Assembly (NCBI GenBank): GCA_000069925.1
Contig: AM422018.1
Location: 744,001-808,000, forward strand
Reading direction: 5' to 3'
Length of the DNA: 64,000 nt
DNA from: Candidatus Phytoplasma australiense
Lineage (GTDB): Bacteria > Bacillota_I > Bacilli_A > Acholeplasmatales > Acholeplasmataceae
A program made the translations under genes and the position numbers. Below the pieces are notes generated by a model. The model was not told the DNA's origin. It did not search any database and saw only the letters and a list, made by a program, of their open reading frames with translations. Within the stretch, counting starts at the first letter, position 1. Every line of letters begins with the position of its first letter. This document shows, in pieces, positions 1-7,900 of the stretch.

Positions 1-1298
1 AACAAGAATGGTTAGCGACCCAATCCAAAATGAAAAGATATGACATTCCTGTTTTATCCAAAGAAAGTATCCCTGAAATCTTAAAATATTTCAACATTAA
101 AACTTCTACTTATGGGTTGGATAAGTCGACTTACAATCCTTATGCCAAAAATATCTTCTACTGGGAACTCAAAAATCCTCCTGCAGGATTAATCTGTGCT
201 TTTTTCAAAGCCAGGCAAAACCCTTTTAAAATTAAATATCCTCAAGATGACTATGAATACACCTTAGATGACCTTTTAAAATACGAAATCGCCATCGAAG
301 AAGCTTTCGTATTTTGGGATGTTCAACAAAAAAATCAGGAAGAAAAGGGCAATGTGGAATTAATCATCATCAATCTCTTTGTTGACCAAAGTAAAGAAAA
401 AGCGATAAATGATTACTTAATCCAAAATAAAATCATCAAGGAACCCAAACTAATTAAATTAGGTTGTTATAATATTACCCCTACCACAGGTTTAATCACT
501 CCTTTACCTGCAGGAGGATTTAATGGTATTGAAATTGCTGCTATTTATTTCGATAATGGCGTTCGTCTCCTACCTGAAGATAAAAAAACTAGAGATTTAA
601 AACAGGAAATAGAATGGCGAGAAGAAATTAAAGAACTTTACCAAGAAATCATCAAACGGCAAACTTACACCATTGAAGATTTATTGAAACTCTCCAATGG
701 CGCCAAAAACATCTATCTTTTTTCTTTCGTTACTAAAAAAAGCCCACAAACCATACAACTACCTGATTCTGCTGACCCTTACCAAGCTATTCGTGACTGG
801 AAACGAGAAAACAACCTTTACACTTTTCCTCCTCTAGTTCAAGAAGATGACTATGAAGAACAAAGCGAAAATCGTGATGCTGGTTTTGAAATTAATTCTC
901 CTGCTTATAAAAAAATTTCTATTCTTTTCCCGATTAAAATAGTCAAACATACTTTTGAAACTACTGATTGTTGTTATTTTGTAGTTTGTAAAAATGATAC
1001 ACTCCAAATTAAACTCGCCAAACAATATCGTGATGCTTATGTAAATTGGTTAAACCAATGTGAAATTAAACCTGGCATTTCTTATTCAGCTGGAGAAATA
1101 AGAGATAAATTTGGTCGTTCATCAAGAGACATTTATAATGAAGAAGGGAGAAAATGTAGGTATTATTATGTTACAAATACTTTCATAGATGATTGGTACG
1201 TCAATGGGAGTGAATGTTCTGGCTCAAACAATACTTTTTCTAATTTTTATGACACCACCCCGCCACCCAAAAAACCTCCAGAATTAAATATTAATTGA
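1..1298 (+). CDS. Putative secreted protein, 5' end outside window
   Basis: Function not recognised. The first ATG in the window is at 30, but the frame is open from base 3, so the true start lies upstream. The residues just before that ATG (QEWLAT) also occur at the end of a signal-peptide-bearing fragment at 62682-62871 on the minus strand. I infer that the full protein begins with a Sec signal peptide plus a short linker and is exported. The visible ~430 residues are soluble, rich in charged and aromatic residues, contain two cysteine-bearing patches near the C-terminus, and end in a proline-rich tail (TPPPKKPPELNIN). A hairpin terminator follows directly. An inverted copy at 63315-64000 carries two nonsense codons, so this left copy is the better preserved one. 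Secretion and association with a mobile region make an effector role possible but unproven. Confidence 0.7.
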   Translation, partial: QEWLATQSKMKRYDIPVLSKESIPEILKYFNIKTSTYGLDKSTYNPYAKNIFYWELKNPPAGLICAFFKARQNPFKIKYPQDDYEYTLDDLLKYEIAIEEAFVFWDVQQKNQEEKGNVELIIINLFVDQSKEKAINDYLIQNKIIKEPKLIKLGCYNITPTTGLITPLPAGGFNGIEIAAIYFDNGVRLLPEDKKTRDLKQEIEWREEIKELYQEIIKRQTYTIEDLLKLSNGAKNIYLFSFVTKKSPQTIQLPDSADPYQAIRDWKRENNLYTFPPLVQEDDYEEQSENRDAGFEINSPAYKKISILFPIKIVKHTFETTDCCYFVVCKNDTLQIKLAKQYRDAYVNWLNQCEIKPGISYSAGEIRDKFGRSSRDIYNEEGRKCRYYYVTNTFIDDWYVNGSECSGSNNTFSNFYDTTPPPKKPPELNIN

Positions 1299-1303
1299 TA
1301 TTA

Positions 1304-1331
1304 AGACCTTCTAATGAAGGTCTTTTTTTAT
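1304..1331 (+). terminator. Rho-independent terminator
   Basis: The stem AAGACCTTC / GAAGGTCTT with a TAAT loop is followed by a run of T. It sits 6 bases after the stop codon of the first gene. The same hairpin lies in the inverted copy near 63283-63310. Confidence 0.85.
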
Positions 1332-1681
1332 TTTTGCTCATTTTTGTTAAAATCAAAAAAAAGAATTTGTGTTCTAATAAAGAAGAAGTCAAAAAAAGAA
1401 ATTAAAACTTATAATTGAAAATATTATTTTTTTAATTTCAAATAACTACTTTTAGAATAAAAAATACCCCCCCAAATCAAAAATGCCTCTTTAACGCATT
1501 ATTTTGCCCTTTTCGCTGTGATTAAATTACAATTAATGTTTAACCTTAGGGATTGATTTATACCCTTTTAAATCCAATTTAGCCTCTAAGTGACCTCTCA
1601 AAAATCTAGGAAAACACTCACTTTCAATTTTATCATTTTTACCTTAAAATTAAACGAATCATTTTTTAAACCTAATTTATA

Positions 1682-1710
1682 CCCCCTAAACAAGGGGGTA
1701 TTTTTTTCAC
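1682..1710 (+). terminator. C/G-run hairpin terminator in repeat A
   Basis: ATACCCCC and GGGGGTAT pair around a TAAACAA loop and are followed by a T run. C and G runs are rare in this AT-rich sequence, so the hairpin stands out. Confidence 0.75.
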
Positions 1711-1781
1711 TTTTTTTCATTTTTAATGTCTTCCATCATCACTTTCGCTAGTTTTTGTGGTGAGGGATTTGCCAATTAACC

Positions 1782-1798
1782 GTGTTATTATATAACAC
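1782..1798. promoter_or_regulatory. Short perfect inverted repeat, possible operator
   Basis: GTGTTAT and ATAACAC are separated by TAT. The equivalent place in repeat B (near 3446) has lost perfect symmetry. A regulator site is possible; the sequence gives no further support. Confidence 0.3.
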
Positions 1799-1899
1799 AA
1801 CCACCACAAAATTAAAAATTCCGCATTATTGTGTAAAAAAATTTAATCCATGTCGTTTTTATGGAGAGTTTTTCTTTTTTTTGACCTATATATATAATG

Positions 1900-2028
1900 G
1901 TATGTTTCTAATAAGGTTAAACCCGTGGGTAAAACTAAACACCAATTCAAAAAAGCCCTCCAAGGCTGTTTTGAATTGGTTTGTGATGAGTAATGATTAA
2001 TTCGGGTTTAACCTTATTAGAAACATAC
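1900..2028. repeat. Nested inverted repeat, MITE-like
   Basis: The outer arms at 1900-1925 and 2003-2028 are perfect complements over 26 bases. Inside, 1941-1957 and 1964-1980 form a second hairpin of 17 bases with one mismatch. The structure begins just beyond the end of repeat A and has no coding capacity. It could be a small non-autonomous insertion, a recombination site, or a strong transcription barrier. There is no T run after the outer stem. Confidence 0.65.
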
Positions 2029-2279
2029 TATAAATAATTAATAATTTAAAGATAATAATAAAATTATTTATATTAACCATACATATATTATATTCCATAT
2101 GCTCGTTAAATTGTTAAATTTGATTGGTGTTAATAATGCAAAAATTAAAGCAAAAAATAATTAAAGAAAAAAATAAGATTATTAGAGAATATGATTTTTC
2201 ATATTCAAATTATTAATAAAAAATAATCAAGTGATGGCGATGGAAAATAATAATAAAACAAAAAAAGAGGAATATAAAT

Positions 2280-2749
2280 ATGAAAAATAATAATCAAATC
2301 AACGTTTTTGATGTAGCAAATTATATTATTGAAAACAATCCACATAAAACAACTCACATGAAATTACACAAAATGATTTATTATGCTTATGCTAAATATT
2401 TAATGAAACACAATTCTCTTCCAAACTTTAAAGATTCTTTTAGAGCTTGGATTTATGGACCAGTTTTGCCTGAATTATATAATTAATTCAAAGAATTTAC
2501 TTATTTACCGATTAATAAACTTTCTCCAAAAGGAAATTCTACCAAAATAAATTCTACTTTAAAAAAAATATTGATTTTATCATTGAATTATATGGTGCGA
2601 AAACTGGAAATGAATTGTCAGATTTAACTCACCAAGAATTGCCATGGGAATTATCTTACAATGGAAATATCACTTGGGATAAAAACGTTATTTTAGACCA
2701 AACTATTTATGATTTTTTTAAAAATAATTTAAATAGGATTCAAAAATAA
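2280..2749 (+). pseudogene. Panacea-domain (DUF4065) antitoxin-like gene, broken
   Basis: The first 68 codons read MKLHKMIYYAYAKYL and then FRAWIYGPVLPELYN, the typical Panacea/SocA/GepA core (Leu-x-Lys-x-x-Tyr, then Ala-Trp-x-x-Gly-Pro-Val). A TAA at 2484-2486 interrupts the frame. The reading continues in frame after it to a poly-A run near 2556-2563, where a one-base shift is needed. The second frame then gives LSDLTHQELPWEL, the conserved Thr-His...Pro-Trp end of the family, and stops at 2747-2749, immediately before the ATG of the next gene. Panacea proteins are known antitoxins for many unrelated toxins. Here the gene is at least doubly damaged. A good AGAGG ribosome site precedes 2280. 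Confidence 0.72.
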
Positions 2750-3103
2750 ATGTCTAATTCTGATAATCCAAAAAAGTTTATTTATTCTTTTGATAAAAAT
2801 TTAACTATTTTATCTTATTTTGAAAAAAACTCAACAAAAAAATTGTTTAAAAACATTTTATTTCCATTGAATTATGCAATTTCTCATAATAGTTTTTCTG
2901 ATGTTTTTAACAATAAAAGTAATCGTTTTCATAAAATAAAACCAGAAAAACTCAAGAAAAAATTCAGTAATATTTTATCTAAAGCAAATGATAATGAGGT
3001 TTGTCAATTAGCAATTAATAAACAAAAACGTTTGCTGGGAATTATCATTAATCGTATTTTTTATATTATTGGATATGATTCACAACATAAAGTTTATTCG
3101 TAA
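2750..3103 (+). CDS. Small protein in toxin position beside Panacea gene
   Basis: 117 residues, basic, without signal peptide or membrane segment. Its ATG directly follows the stop of the broken Panacea-type frame, the layout of a two-gene toxin-antitoxin operon. The second half is more conserved-looking, ending with RLLGIIINRIFYIIGYDSQH and a short tail. The aromatic/Asp-x-x-His pattern before the C-terminus resembles small proteins I recall next to Panacea genes, but I cannot name the family or its activity. The gene has no internal stop, unlike its partner. It could be an inactive toxin, one neutralised by an antitoxin encoded elsewhere, or not a toxin at all. Confidence 0.55.
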   Translation: MSNSDNPKKFIYSFDKNLTILSYFEKNSTKKLFKNILFPLNYAISHNSFSDVFNNKSNRFHKIKPEKLKKKFSNILSKANDNEVCQLAINKQKRLLGIIINRIFYIIGYDSQHKVYS

Positions 3104-3142
3104 TTTTTTTTGTAATTAGTATCAATGTGGTTTTATTATAAC

Positions 3143-3551
3143 CCCCCCCCAAAATCAAACATGCCTCTTTAACGCATTATTTTGCCCTTTTCGCTGTGAT
3201 TAAATTACAATTAATGGTTTAACCTTAGGGATTGATTTATACCCTTTTAAATCCAATTTAGCCTCTAAGTGACCTAAAAAACCTTGTAAATACCTACTTT
3301 TAATTTTTACAATTTTGGCATAAACTAAAACTGATCATTTTTAAACCTAATTTATAACCCCCCCTCAACTAGAGGGGGGGTTTTTTTTATTTCTTCCATC
3401 CTCATTTTCGCTAGTGTTTATGGTGAGGGATTTGCTAATTAACCCTTGTTATTATATAGCACAAACAGCCCAAAATTAAAAATTCCGCATTATTGTGTAA
3501 AAAAATTTAATCCATGTCGTTTTTATGGAGAGTTTTTCTTTTTTTTGACCT
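3143..3551 (+). repeat. PMU-associated repeat, copy B
   Basis: Direct repeat of 1466-1890, differing by scattered substitutions and short indels, mostly between 3281 and 3345. It ends at the same TTTTTTGACCTATA point. Its right end adjoins the 27-bp repeat that marks the PMU border. It fills most of the gene-free stretch 3104-3679. Confidence 0.8.
3355..3388 (+). terminator. Strong C/G-run terminator in repeat B
   Basis: CCCCCCCTC and GAGGGGGGG pair around an AACTA loop and are followed by a long T run. It insulates the PMU from transcription coming from the left. Confidence 0.85.
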
Positions 3552-3577
3552 ATATAATATAGACTGCCCCAAAAAAG

Positions 3578-3604
3578 TGGTACTGGTTGAGAACAACAAA
3601 TTTA
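3578..3604 (+). repeat. 27-bp direct repeat, left PMU border
   Basis: Starts TGGTACTGGTTGAGAACA and is identical to 18054-18080. No other exact copy was noticed. Confidence 0.75.
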
Positions 3605-3660
3605 TCCAAATTGTTTATTAATTAAAAATAAACAGTTTGGATTTTTTTGTATCCAAACTG
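3604..3660 (+). promoter_or_regulatory. Attenuator-like alternative hairpins upstream of dnaB
   Basis: Arm 1 (3604-3618) pairs with arm 2 (3628-3642) over 15 bases with one G-U, and seven T follow: a terminator shape. Arm 3 (3651-3660, ATCCAAACTG) is a perfect complement of the last 10 bases of arm 2 (3633-3642), so a second, mutually exclusive hairpin can form and remove the terminator. The dnaB ribosome site (AAAAAGGAG) follows at once. A -10-like TATAAT lies at 3553-3558 without a clear -35 box. Confidence 0.5.
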
Positions 3661-3679
3661 AGAAAAAGGAGTTTGAAAG

Positions 3680-4963
3680 ATGATTGAAGCTGAACGTGCA
3701 TTATTAGGAACACTATTGTTAAATCCAGAAAAAATGGATGCTGTTATAAATTTAGTTAACACAAACAATTTTTCCAATCCCAAGAATCGTTGTATCTTTG
3801 AGACAATGAAGCGATTAAAACTGCAAAACCGCGAAATTGATTATGTTACGGTGGGTTCTGTTTTAGATAACAATTTATACAAAATAGGAGGAATTGATTA
3901 TTTAATTGAATTAGTGGAGATGGCTCCTGCAAGTGAATATTTAGAGACATATATTGATTTAATTAAAGAAAATGCCCTTAAAAGAGATTTGTTAGGATTA
4001 ATTAAGCAATTACCTACTGAATTATCTAAATCAAAAAATATCCATAATTATTTGCAAACAGTCAAAAACCAAGTAGAAGGTTTTATGCAAAAAACCAAAT
4101 CTCCTTTTATTTCTACAAAAACATTAATTCCCTATATTCGACAAAGTATAGTTAATGATGAAAAAGACAACCAACTTGTAGGAATAAAAACAGGCTTTAA
4201 AAATCTAGATGAATTAATTTCTGGGTTCAAACCAACCCAATTAATTATCTTAGGCGCGATAACAGGAATGGGAAAAACTGCTTTTATGTTAAATTTGGCT
4301 TGTAATATTGCAAAAAACTTTACTACCAACCCCGAAAACCAAAAAGCAGTTATTTTTAGTTTAGAAATGGCAGCAGAAGAATTAGGAATTAGGCTACTTT
4401 CTTCTACTTCTCAAATCCCTTTAAAACAACTCCAACACAAAAACTTAACTAAAAATGACAAATTACAGTTACTTATCGCTGATGACGAAATCACGCAATT
4501 AAACATTTTAATTGATGATGATAGAAATAACAAAATTGAAGATATTAAAACCAAATGCCGTCAAATGAAATATACTAAGGGACTTGATATTGTCTTTATT
4601 GATTACCTCCATTTATTAAAAGACGACCAAAATTTTAATACATATCAAGCAATATCTGTGATTTCACGCAAATTAAAAAAACTAGCAAGTGAACTTAATA
4701 TTCCAATTGTGGCTTTAAGTCAAATGAACCGTGCAACCTATGTAAGAGAAGTTAAAAGCCCTCAATTAACAGATTTAAGAGATTCAGGAACAATCGAACA
4801 AGACGCTGATGTTGTGATGTTATTACATCGTGAAAGTTATTATCAAAAACCTGATATTGACCCACATACGAATTTAATTATTGCTAAAAACCGTAGCGGT
4901 CAATTAGGTGAATGTAGTTTTAATTTTTATAAACAAATCCAAAGATTTGAAGCAAAAGAATAA
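3680..4963 (+). CDS. dnaB: Replicative DNA helicase, PMU copy
   Basis: 427 residues. The N-terminal DnaB domain begins IEAERALLGTLLL, where most DnaB proteins carry 10-20 more residues. The RecA-type ATPase domain starts near residue 165: Walker A GAITGMGKTA near 191-200, Walker B as IVFIDYLHLL, then LSQMNR and the arginine-finger region near the end (LIIAKNRSGQLG). The enzyme unwinds DNA ahead of the replisome as a hexamer. This mobile-unit copy probably serves PMU replication, alongside a chromosomal dnaB elsewhere. An AAAAAGGAG ribosome site sits 9 bases before the ATG, behind the attenuator-like leader. A 23-base stretch (3827-3849) recurs exactly in the broken tra5 gene (17184-17206). 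Confidence 0.93.
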   Translation: MIEAERALLGTLLLNPEKMDAVINLVNTNNFSNPKNRCIFETMKRLKLQNREIDYVTVGSVLDNNLYKIGGIDYLIELVEMAPASEYLETYIDLIKENALKRDLLGLIKQLPTELSKSKNIHNYLQTVKNQVEGFMQKTKSPFISTKTLIPYIRQSIVNDEKDNQLVGIKTGFKNLDELISGFKPTQLIILGAITGMGKTAFMLNLACNIAKNFTTNPENQKAVIFSLEMAAEELGIRLLSSTSQIPLKQLQHKNLTKNDKLQLLIADDEITQLNILIDDDRNNKIEDIKTKCRQMKYTKGLDIVFIDYLHLLKDDQNFNTYQAISVISRKLKKLASELNIPIVALSQMNRATYVREVKSPQLTDLRDSGTIEQDADVVMLLHRESYYQKPDIDPHTNLIIAKNRSGQLGECSFNFYKQIQRFEAKE

Positions 4964-4985
4964 GAATAAAAAAGGAAATAAAAAT

Positions 4986-5618
4986 ATGAAACAAATATCT
5001 AATTTAGATTTTAATAATATTAACGTTTTTAATCATAAATCTTTGTGCGTTAACATAACCAAACAAATAGTTCAACCAATTTTTTTCAATAAAGCTTTTA
5101 ATCAGTATATGTTTGATTGCCATAATATACTCAATGAATATTTAACCAACAACCAATACAACTCTCAAAGTCAAAAATCAATTCGTGGTAAAATTAACGA
5201 ATACTTAATTTTGCTTTATCTAAATCACAAATGAATTAAGTATTTATACCCTCAATCATATTTATTTTTCATCCCTGATATTAAATTTGATTTAGTATTG
5301 TTTACTAAAAGAAAACAAATTATTGCCTTCAATTTCAAAACTTGCCTTAGAGATAGATACAAACAATCAATAGTAGAAAGGGAACAAATCAAAAAACTAG
5401 ACACTCGCTTTGAGTTTTATTTGTTAACAAATGATGAATCCGAAACTCAAAGATTAAATAATAAAATTAAAAATGGTAAAGTACAATCAATTAACAAAGT
5501 AATCAATTTATTTTCCAATTCAGCTAATCTCTTCTTACAAAACTTACTAACCAACCAATTCATTCCCTTTTCACCTATTAATTTAATTAAAAAGATGGTT
5601 CGCCCTAATGACAAATAA
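4986..5618 (+). pseudogene. Nuclease-like PMU gene with one in-frame TGA
   Basis: From the ATG at 4986 one frame is open to 5618 except for a TGA at 5232-5234. Joined, it gives about 210 residues. Around residues 100-125 there is KFDLVLFTKRK followed by IIAFNFKTCLRDRYKQ. This Asp...x-Phe-Lys-Thr...Arg-Asp-Arg-Tyr-Lys-Gln pattern resembles PD-(D/E)xK nucleases of the restriction type; that assignment is an inference and the usual acidic residue before the Lys is Asn here. The stop replaces a codon in an otherwise plausible sequence (HK-stop-IKYLYPQ), where Trp would fit. Phytoplasmas read TGA as stop, so the gene is most likely inactive. It overlaps tmk by 11 bases. Confidence 0.55.
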
Positions 5619-6255
5619 ATTAATTAGTTTTGAAGGTATTGACGGAAGTGGCAAAACTACTTTAATTAACGAATTAAAAGCTTTTTTTGAAAATAAAGGC
5701 TATAAAACCAAAGTTTTTCAAGGTTTAGGCAGTTCCATCGTTGGAAAAGAAATCAGAAATTTATTTTTACATCAATCCAAAATAAGCCCTAAAACTAAAT
5801 ATTTATTAAGCCTTGCCAACATGTTACAAACCCAAGATGAATTAATAATCCCTGCTTTATTGAGTGGTTGTCTTGTTCTAGTGGACCGTTGGTATGATTC
5901 TACTTTTGCGTATCAAAGCAAAGGTAATTACATAGATTATGATGATAAAATTACTTCAAAAATCATCAATCATTTCTTAATTAAACCTAAATTAACTTTT
6001 TACCTAGATATTGAACCTAAAATTGGGCTAAAACGAAAACAAACCCAATCAAATCATAAATTAGACCTCATTGAGAAAAAACCCTTAAATTATTTTAAAA
6101 ATGTCCGCGCACATTATTTAAACCAACAAAAATACTGTAATGATTCAAATTGTAAACACCAAAATTGCCATCATTTCTTAATTAACGCAACCAACTCGCA
6201 AAAAGAAAATTTAGACCAAATAATGAAAATTTTAATCAACAAACAAATATTTTAA
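5608..6255 (+). CDS. tmk: Thymidylate kinase, PMU copy
   Basis: 215 residues, normal for the family. Phosphorylates dTMP to dTDP for DNA synthesis. The P-loop GIDGSGKTT is at residues 10-18 after the typical LISFEG strand. The DR(W/Y) motif appears as LVDRWYDSTFAYQ, followed by the usual LTFYLDIEP strand. The C-terminal part is unusual, with a Cys/His-rich patch (CNDSNCKHQNCHH) instead of the ordinary lid end; metal binding is possible but only inferred. Multiple tmk copies in PMUs are a known phytoplasma trait, thought to support rapid element replication. The start overlaps the upstream pseudogene, which suggests co-transcription with dnaB. Confidence 0.9.
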   Translation: MTNKLISFEGIDGSGKTTLINELKAFFENKGYKTKVFQGLGSSIVGKEIRNLFLHQSKISPKTKYLLSLANMLQTQDELIIPALLSGCLVLVDRWYDSTFAYQSKGNYIDYDDKITSKIINHFLIKPKLTFYLDIEPKIGLKRKQTQSNHKLDLIEKKPLNYFKNVRAHYLNQQKYCNDSNCKHQNCHHFLINATNSQKENLDQIMKILINKQIF

Positions 6256-6274
6256 TTAAAGGAGCATAAATAAT

Positions 6275-6451
6275 ATGAATTATCAAAAAACTTTTTATCG
6301 CAAAGGAATTAAAACAGCTATAAAATTTGTTGCTGAATATAGCCCAGATGGTAAATTAATCAAAAATACCCAATACAACCCAGATGGAACTGTTTTTAAT
6401 GAAATCTATTACAACCCTAATGGAAGTATAAAAACAACAAAAAAATACTAA
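6275..6451 (+). CDS. Small DUF2963 repeat protein
   Basis: 58 residues. It carries three copies of a short Tyr-x-Pro-Asp/Asn-Gly motif (YSPDGKLI, YNPDGTVF, YNPNGSIK), the signature of the phytoplasma DUF2963 family, which forms beta-hairpin repeats. An AAAGGAG ribosome site lies about 13 bases before the ATG. No signal peptide. The function of DUF2963 proteins is unknown; they are abundant in PMUs. This one is much shorter than its neighbour and may be a partial duplicate. Confidence 0.65.
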   Translation: MNYQKTFYRKGIKTAIKFVAEYSPDGKLIKNTQYNPDGTVFNEIYYNPNGSIKTTKKY

Positions 6452-6511
6452 TCATACATAAAAAAACTTATCCCAAATAATGAAAATTTTAATTAAAGGA
6501 GAAAAATAATT

Positions 6512-6889
6512 ATGAATCATCAAAAAACTTTAAATTCCGCCAAAACAAAGAAATCTGTTGTTGAATACTACTCAGATGGGGAAACAATATATTACATCAC
6601 TGAATATCACCCTGAAACAGAAGAAGTAATTAAACAAACAAATTATAATTCTGATGGTAAATTAACCACAGAAATTTTTTATGATGGCGATGGTGAAACA
6701 ATTGACTATATTACAGAATTTAAGTACCATCCCAAAACAAACAAATTAATTAAAACAACTGGTTTTTCCTTCGATCGCAAAAGAATAGCTTTTATATACA
6801 AACACCATCCTAATGGTAAATTGTTTAAAAGAACTTACTACAACTCCGATGGAACAATCATAAAAGAAAGGAGCAAAAACAATGACTAA
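6512..6889 (+). CDS. DUF2963 repeat protein
   Basis: 125 residues, with repeated Tyr-x-x-Asp-Gly or Tyr-His-Pro units (YYSDGETIYYITEYHP, YNSDGKLT, YDGDGETIDYITEF, HHPNGKLF, YYNSDGTI). The family is found almost only in phytoplasma mobile regions; its function is not known. The ribosome site AAAGGAG lies 10-16 bases before the ATG. The first residues (MNHQKT) resemble those of the preceding small gene (MNYQKT), so the two probably arose by duplication. It overlaps the HU gene by 8 bases. Confidence 0.78.
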   Translation: MNHQKTLNSAKTKKSVVEYYSDGETIYYITEYHPETEEVIKQTNYNSDGKLTTEIFYDGDGETIDYITEFKYHPKTNKLIKTTGFSFDRKRIAFIYKHHPNGKLFKRTYYNSDGTIIKERSKNND

Positions 6890-7199
6890 AAAAGAAAAAT
6901 TAAAAAAACTAACAAAAAAAGAATTAATCAAAAACCTCGCAGTAATGAATAACACTTCGGTTACTCAAACTCAAGATTTTTACAATTCGTTTGAAAATGC
7001 TTTAATTGAAGCAATCAAATCAAACGAAGAAGTAATAATATCGCCAAAAATTGGTAAATTCATCTTAAAATCAAGAAAAGCCCATAAAGGACGAAATCCT
7101 CAAACAGGTAAAAAACTAAAAATCCCTGCAAAAACTGTGGTAAATTTCAAACTATCAAAAACCCTCAAAGATGACGTTAAAAACCTTAAATTAAAATAA
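6882..7199 (+). CDS. himA: HU/IHF family DNA-binding protein
   Basis: 105 residues, about 15 more than standard HU, the extra being a lysine-rich N-terminus (MTKKEKLKKLTK). The core begins KKELIKNLAVMN and contains IGKFILKSRKAHKGRNPQTGKKLKI, where the Gly-x-Phe hinge and the Arg-Asn-Pro-x-Thr-Gly arm are the DNA-bending elements; the end is a basic helix. HU dimers bend and compact DNA. PMU-borne himA copies are common in phytoplasmas. Translation is probably coupled to the DUF2963 gene, whose end it overlaps. Confidence 0.9.
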   Translation: MTKKEKLKKLTKKELIKNLAVMNNTSVTQTQDFYNSFENALIEAIKSNEEVIISPKIGKFILKSRKAHKGRNPQTGKKLKIPAKTVVNFKLSKTLKDDVKNLKLK

Positions 7200-7222
7200 A
7201 AAAGAAAAGGAAAAATAAAAAA

Positions 7223-7900
7223 ATGTATCGAGTTGATAGAAATAATTTTTTCAAAAATAAAAAAAAAGCTACTATTTATACTCCCAGTTGGGTATCGCAA
7301 TTTTTATATAATATTTTATCACCTCAAATCCAACGCGGTTTAATCCTTGACCCTTGTGTTGGTGAAGGTTCTTTATTACTACCTTGGCAACAAAAAGGAT
7401 TTGATGTTTTAGGGGTTGATATAGAAAAAACAACCTTCCCTAATTTAATTCATAACAACTTTTTAGAATTAACCCAAAAGGATTTAAATACACGAAAAAT
7501 ATCCTTGGTAATTACAAACCCACCCTTTAATTTGGATTTTAAAACTAAAAACTACGTTAAGGAAAAATATGGTGGTCGTCCTTTGTTGCCTGAGTTGTGG
7601 TTAAGTAAAATAATTGAACTTTTTGGTAAAGATATCCCAATTGTTTTATTTACTCCTTATGGATTCAGACTTAATCAATCACTAAATAGCAAGCAATTAC
7701 AGAAATTTTTAAATCAAGAATATCCCGAAATCTCTTCTATTATTAGTCTTCCCAAAGACGTTTTTGAAAACGTTGTTTTTCATTCAGAAATTTTAATTTT
7801 TAACGTTAACCATTTAAAACCGCATTATTTCTGTGGAATAGCCACAAACCAAAATGACTACTTATTTATTAACTCGTCAAATTGGTTTATCCCAAAATAA
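7223..7900 (+). CDS. N6-adenine DNA methyltransferase, PMU copy
   Basis: 225 residues. The SAM-binding motif I is DPCVGEGSLLLPW near residues 43-55, followed by the acidic strand VLGVDIE, and the catalytic motif IV is NPPF at 99-102. The fold predicts transfer of a methyl group to adenine in DNA. It is about 90 percent identical by eye to the gene at 54047-54676, which is paired with an EcoRI-like nuclease. The two agree until PHYFC, then the ends differ completely: this copy has a 20-residue tail that overlaps the next frame by 47 bases. That suggests a recombination joined the gene to new downstream DNA. Without a partner nuclease in the PMU it could act as an orphan or protective methylase. 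Confidence 0.85.
   Translation: MYRVDRNNFFKNKKKATIYTPSWVSQFLYNILSPQIQRGLILDPCVGEGSLLLPWQQKGFDVLGVDIEKTTFPNLIHNNFLELTQKDLNTRKISLVITNPPFNLDFKTKNYVKEKYGGRPLLPELWLSKIIELFGKDIPIVLFTPYGFRLNQSLNSKQLQKFLNQEYPEISSIISLPKDVFENVVFHSEILIFNVNHLKPHYFCGIATNQNDYLFINSSNWFIPK

Larger units (their letters stand above)
1466..1890 (+). repeat. PMU-associated repeat, copy A
   Basis: About 420 bases closely matching 3143-3551 in the same orientation, and partly matching 62873-63178 in inverse orientation. Shared blocks include the stretch with TTTTGCCCTTTTCGCTGTG, a C/G-run terminator in the middle, and an end at ATGGAGAGTTTTTC followed by a T run and GACCTATA. Copies A and B bracket the Panacea-type module at 1900-3142. 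Repeats of a few hundred bases at PMU ends are known in phytoplasmas. Confidence 0.8.
1299..2279. other. Gene-poor stretch of repeats
   Basis: About 980 bases without a convincing gene. It holds a terminator, repeat copy A with its own C/G-run hairpin, a short perfect palindrome at 1782-1798, and a nested inverted repeat at 1900-2028. One 72-codon frame at 1782-2000 runs across these repeats without a plausible ribosome binding site and was not called. Confidence 0.7.

Noticed and set aside
1881-1898. TTGACC and TATAAT in repeat A as a promoter
   Set aside because: Spacing of six bases is too short for a sigma-70 promoter.
1782-2000. 72-codon open frame
   Set aside because: It spans repeat A and the nested inverted repeat, has no ribosome site, and the equivalent frame is not kept in repeat B.
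2136-2216. 26-codon frame before the Panacea-type gene
   Set aside because: No ribosome site, Lys/Ile-rich composition expected by chance in this AT-rich sequence.
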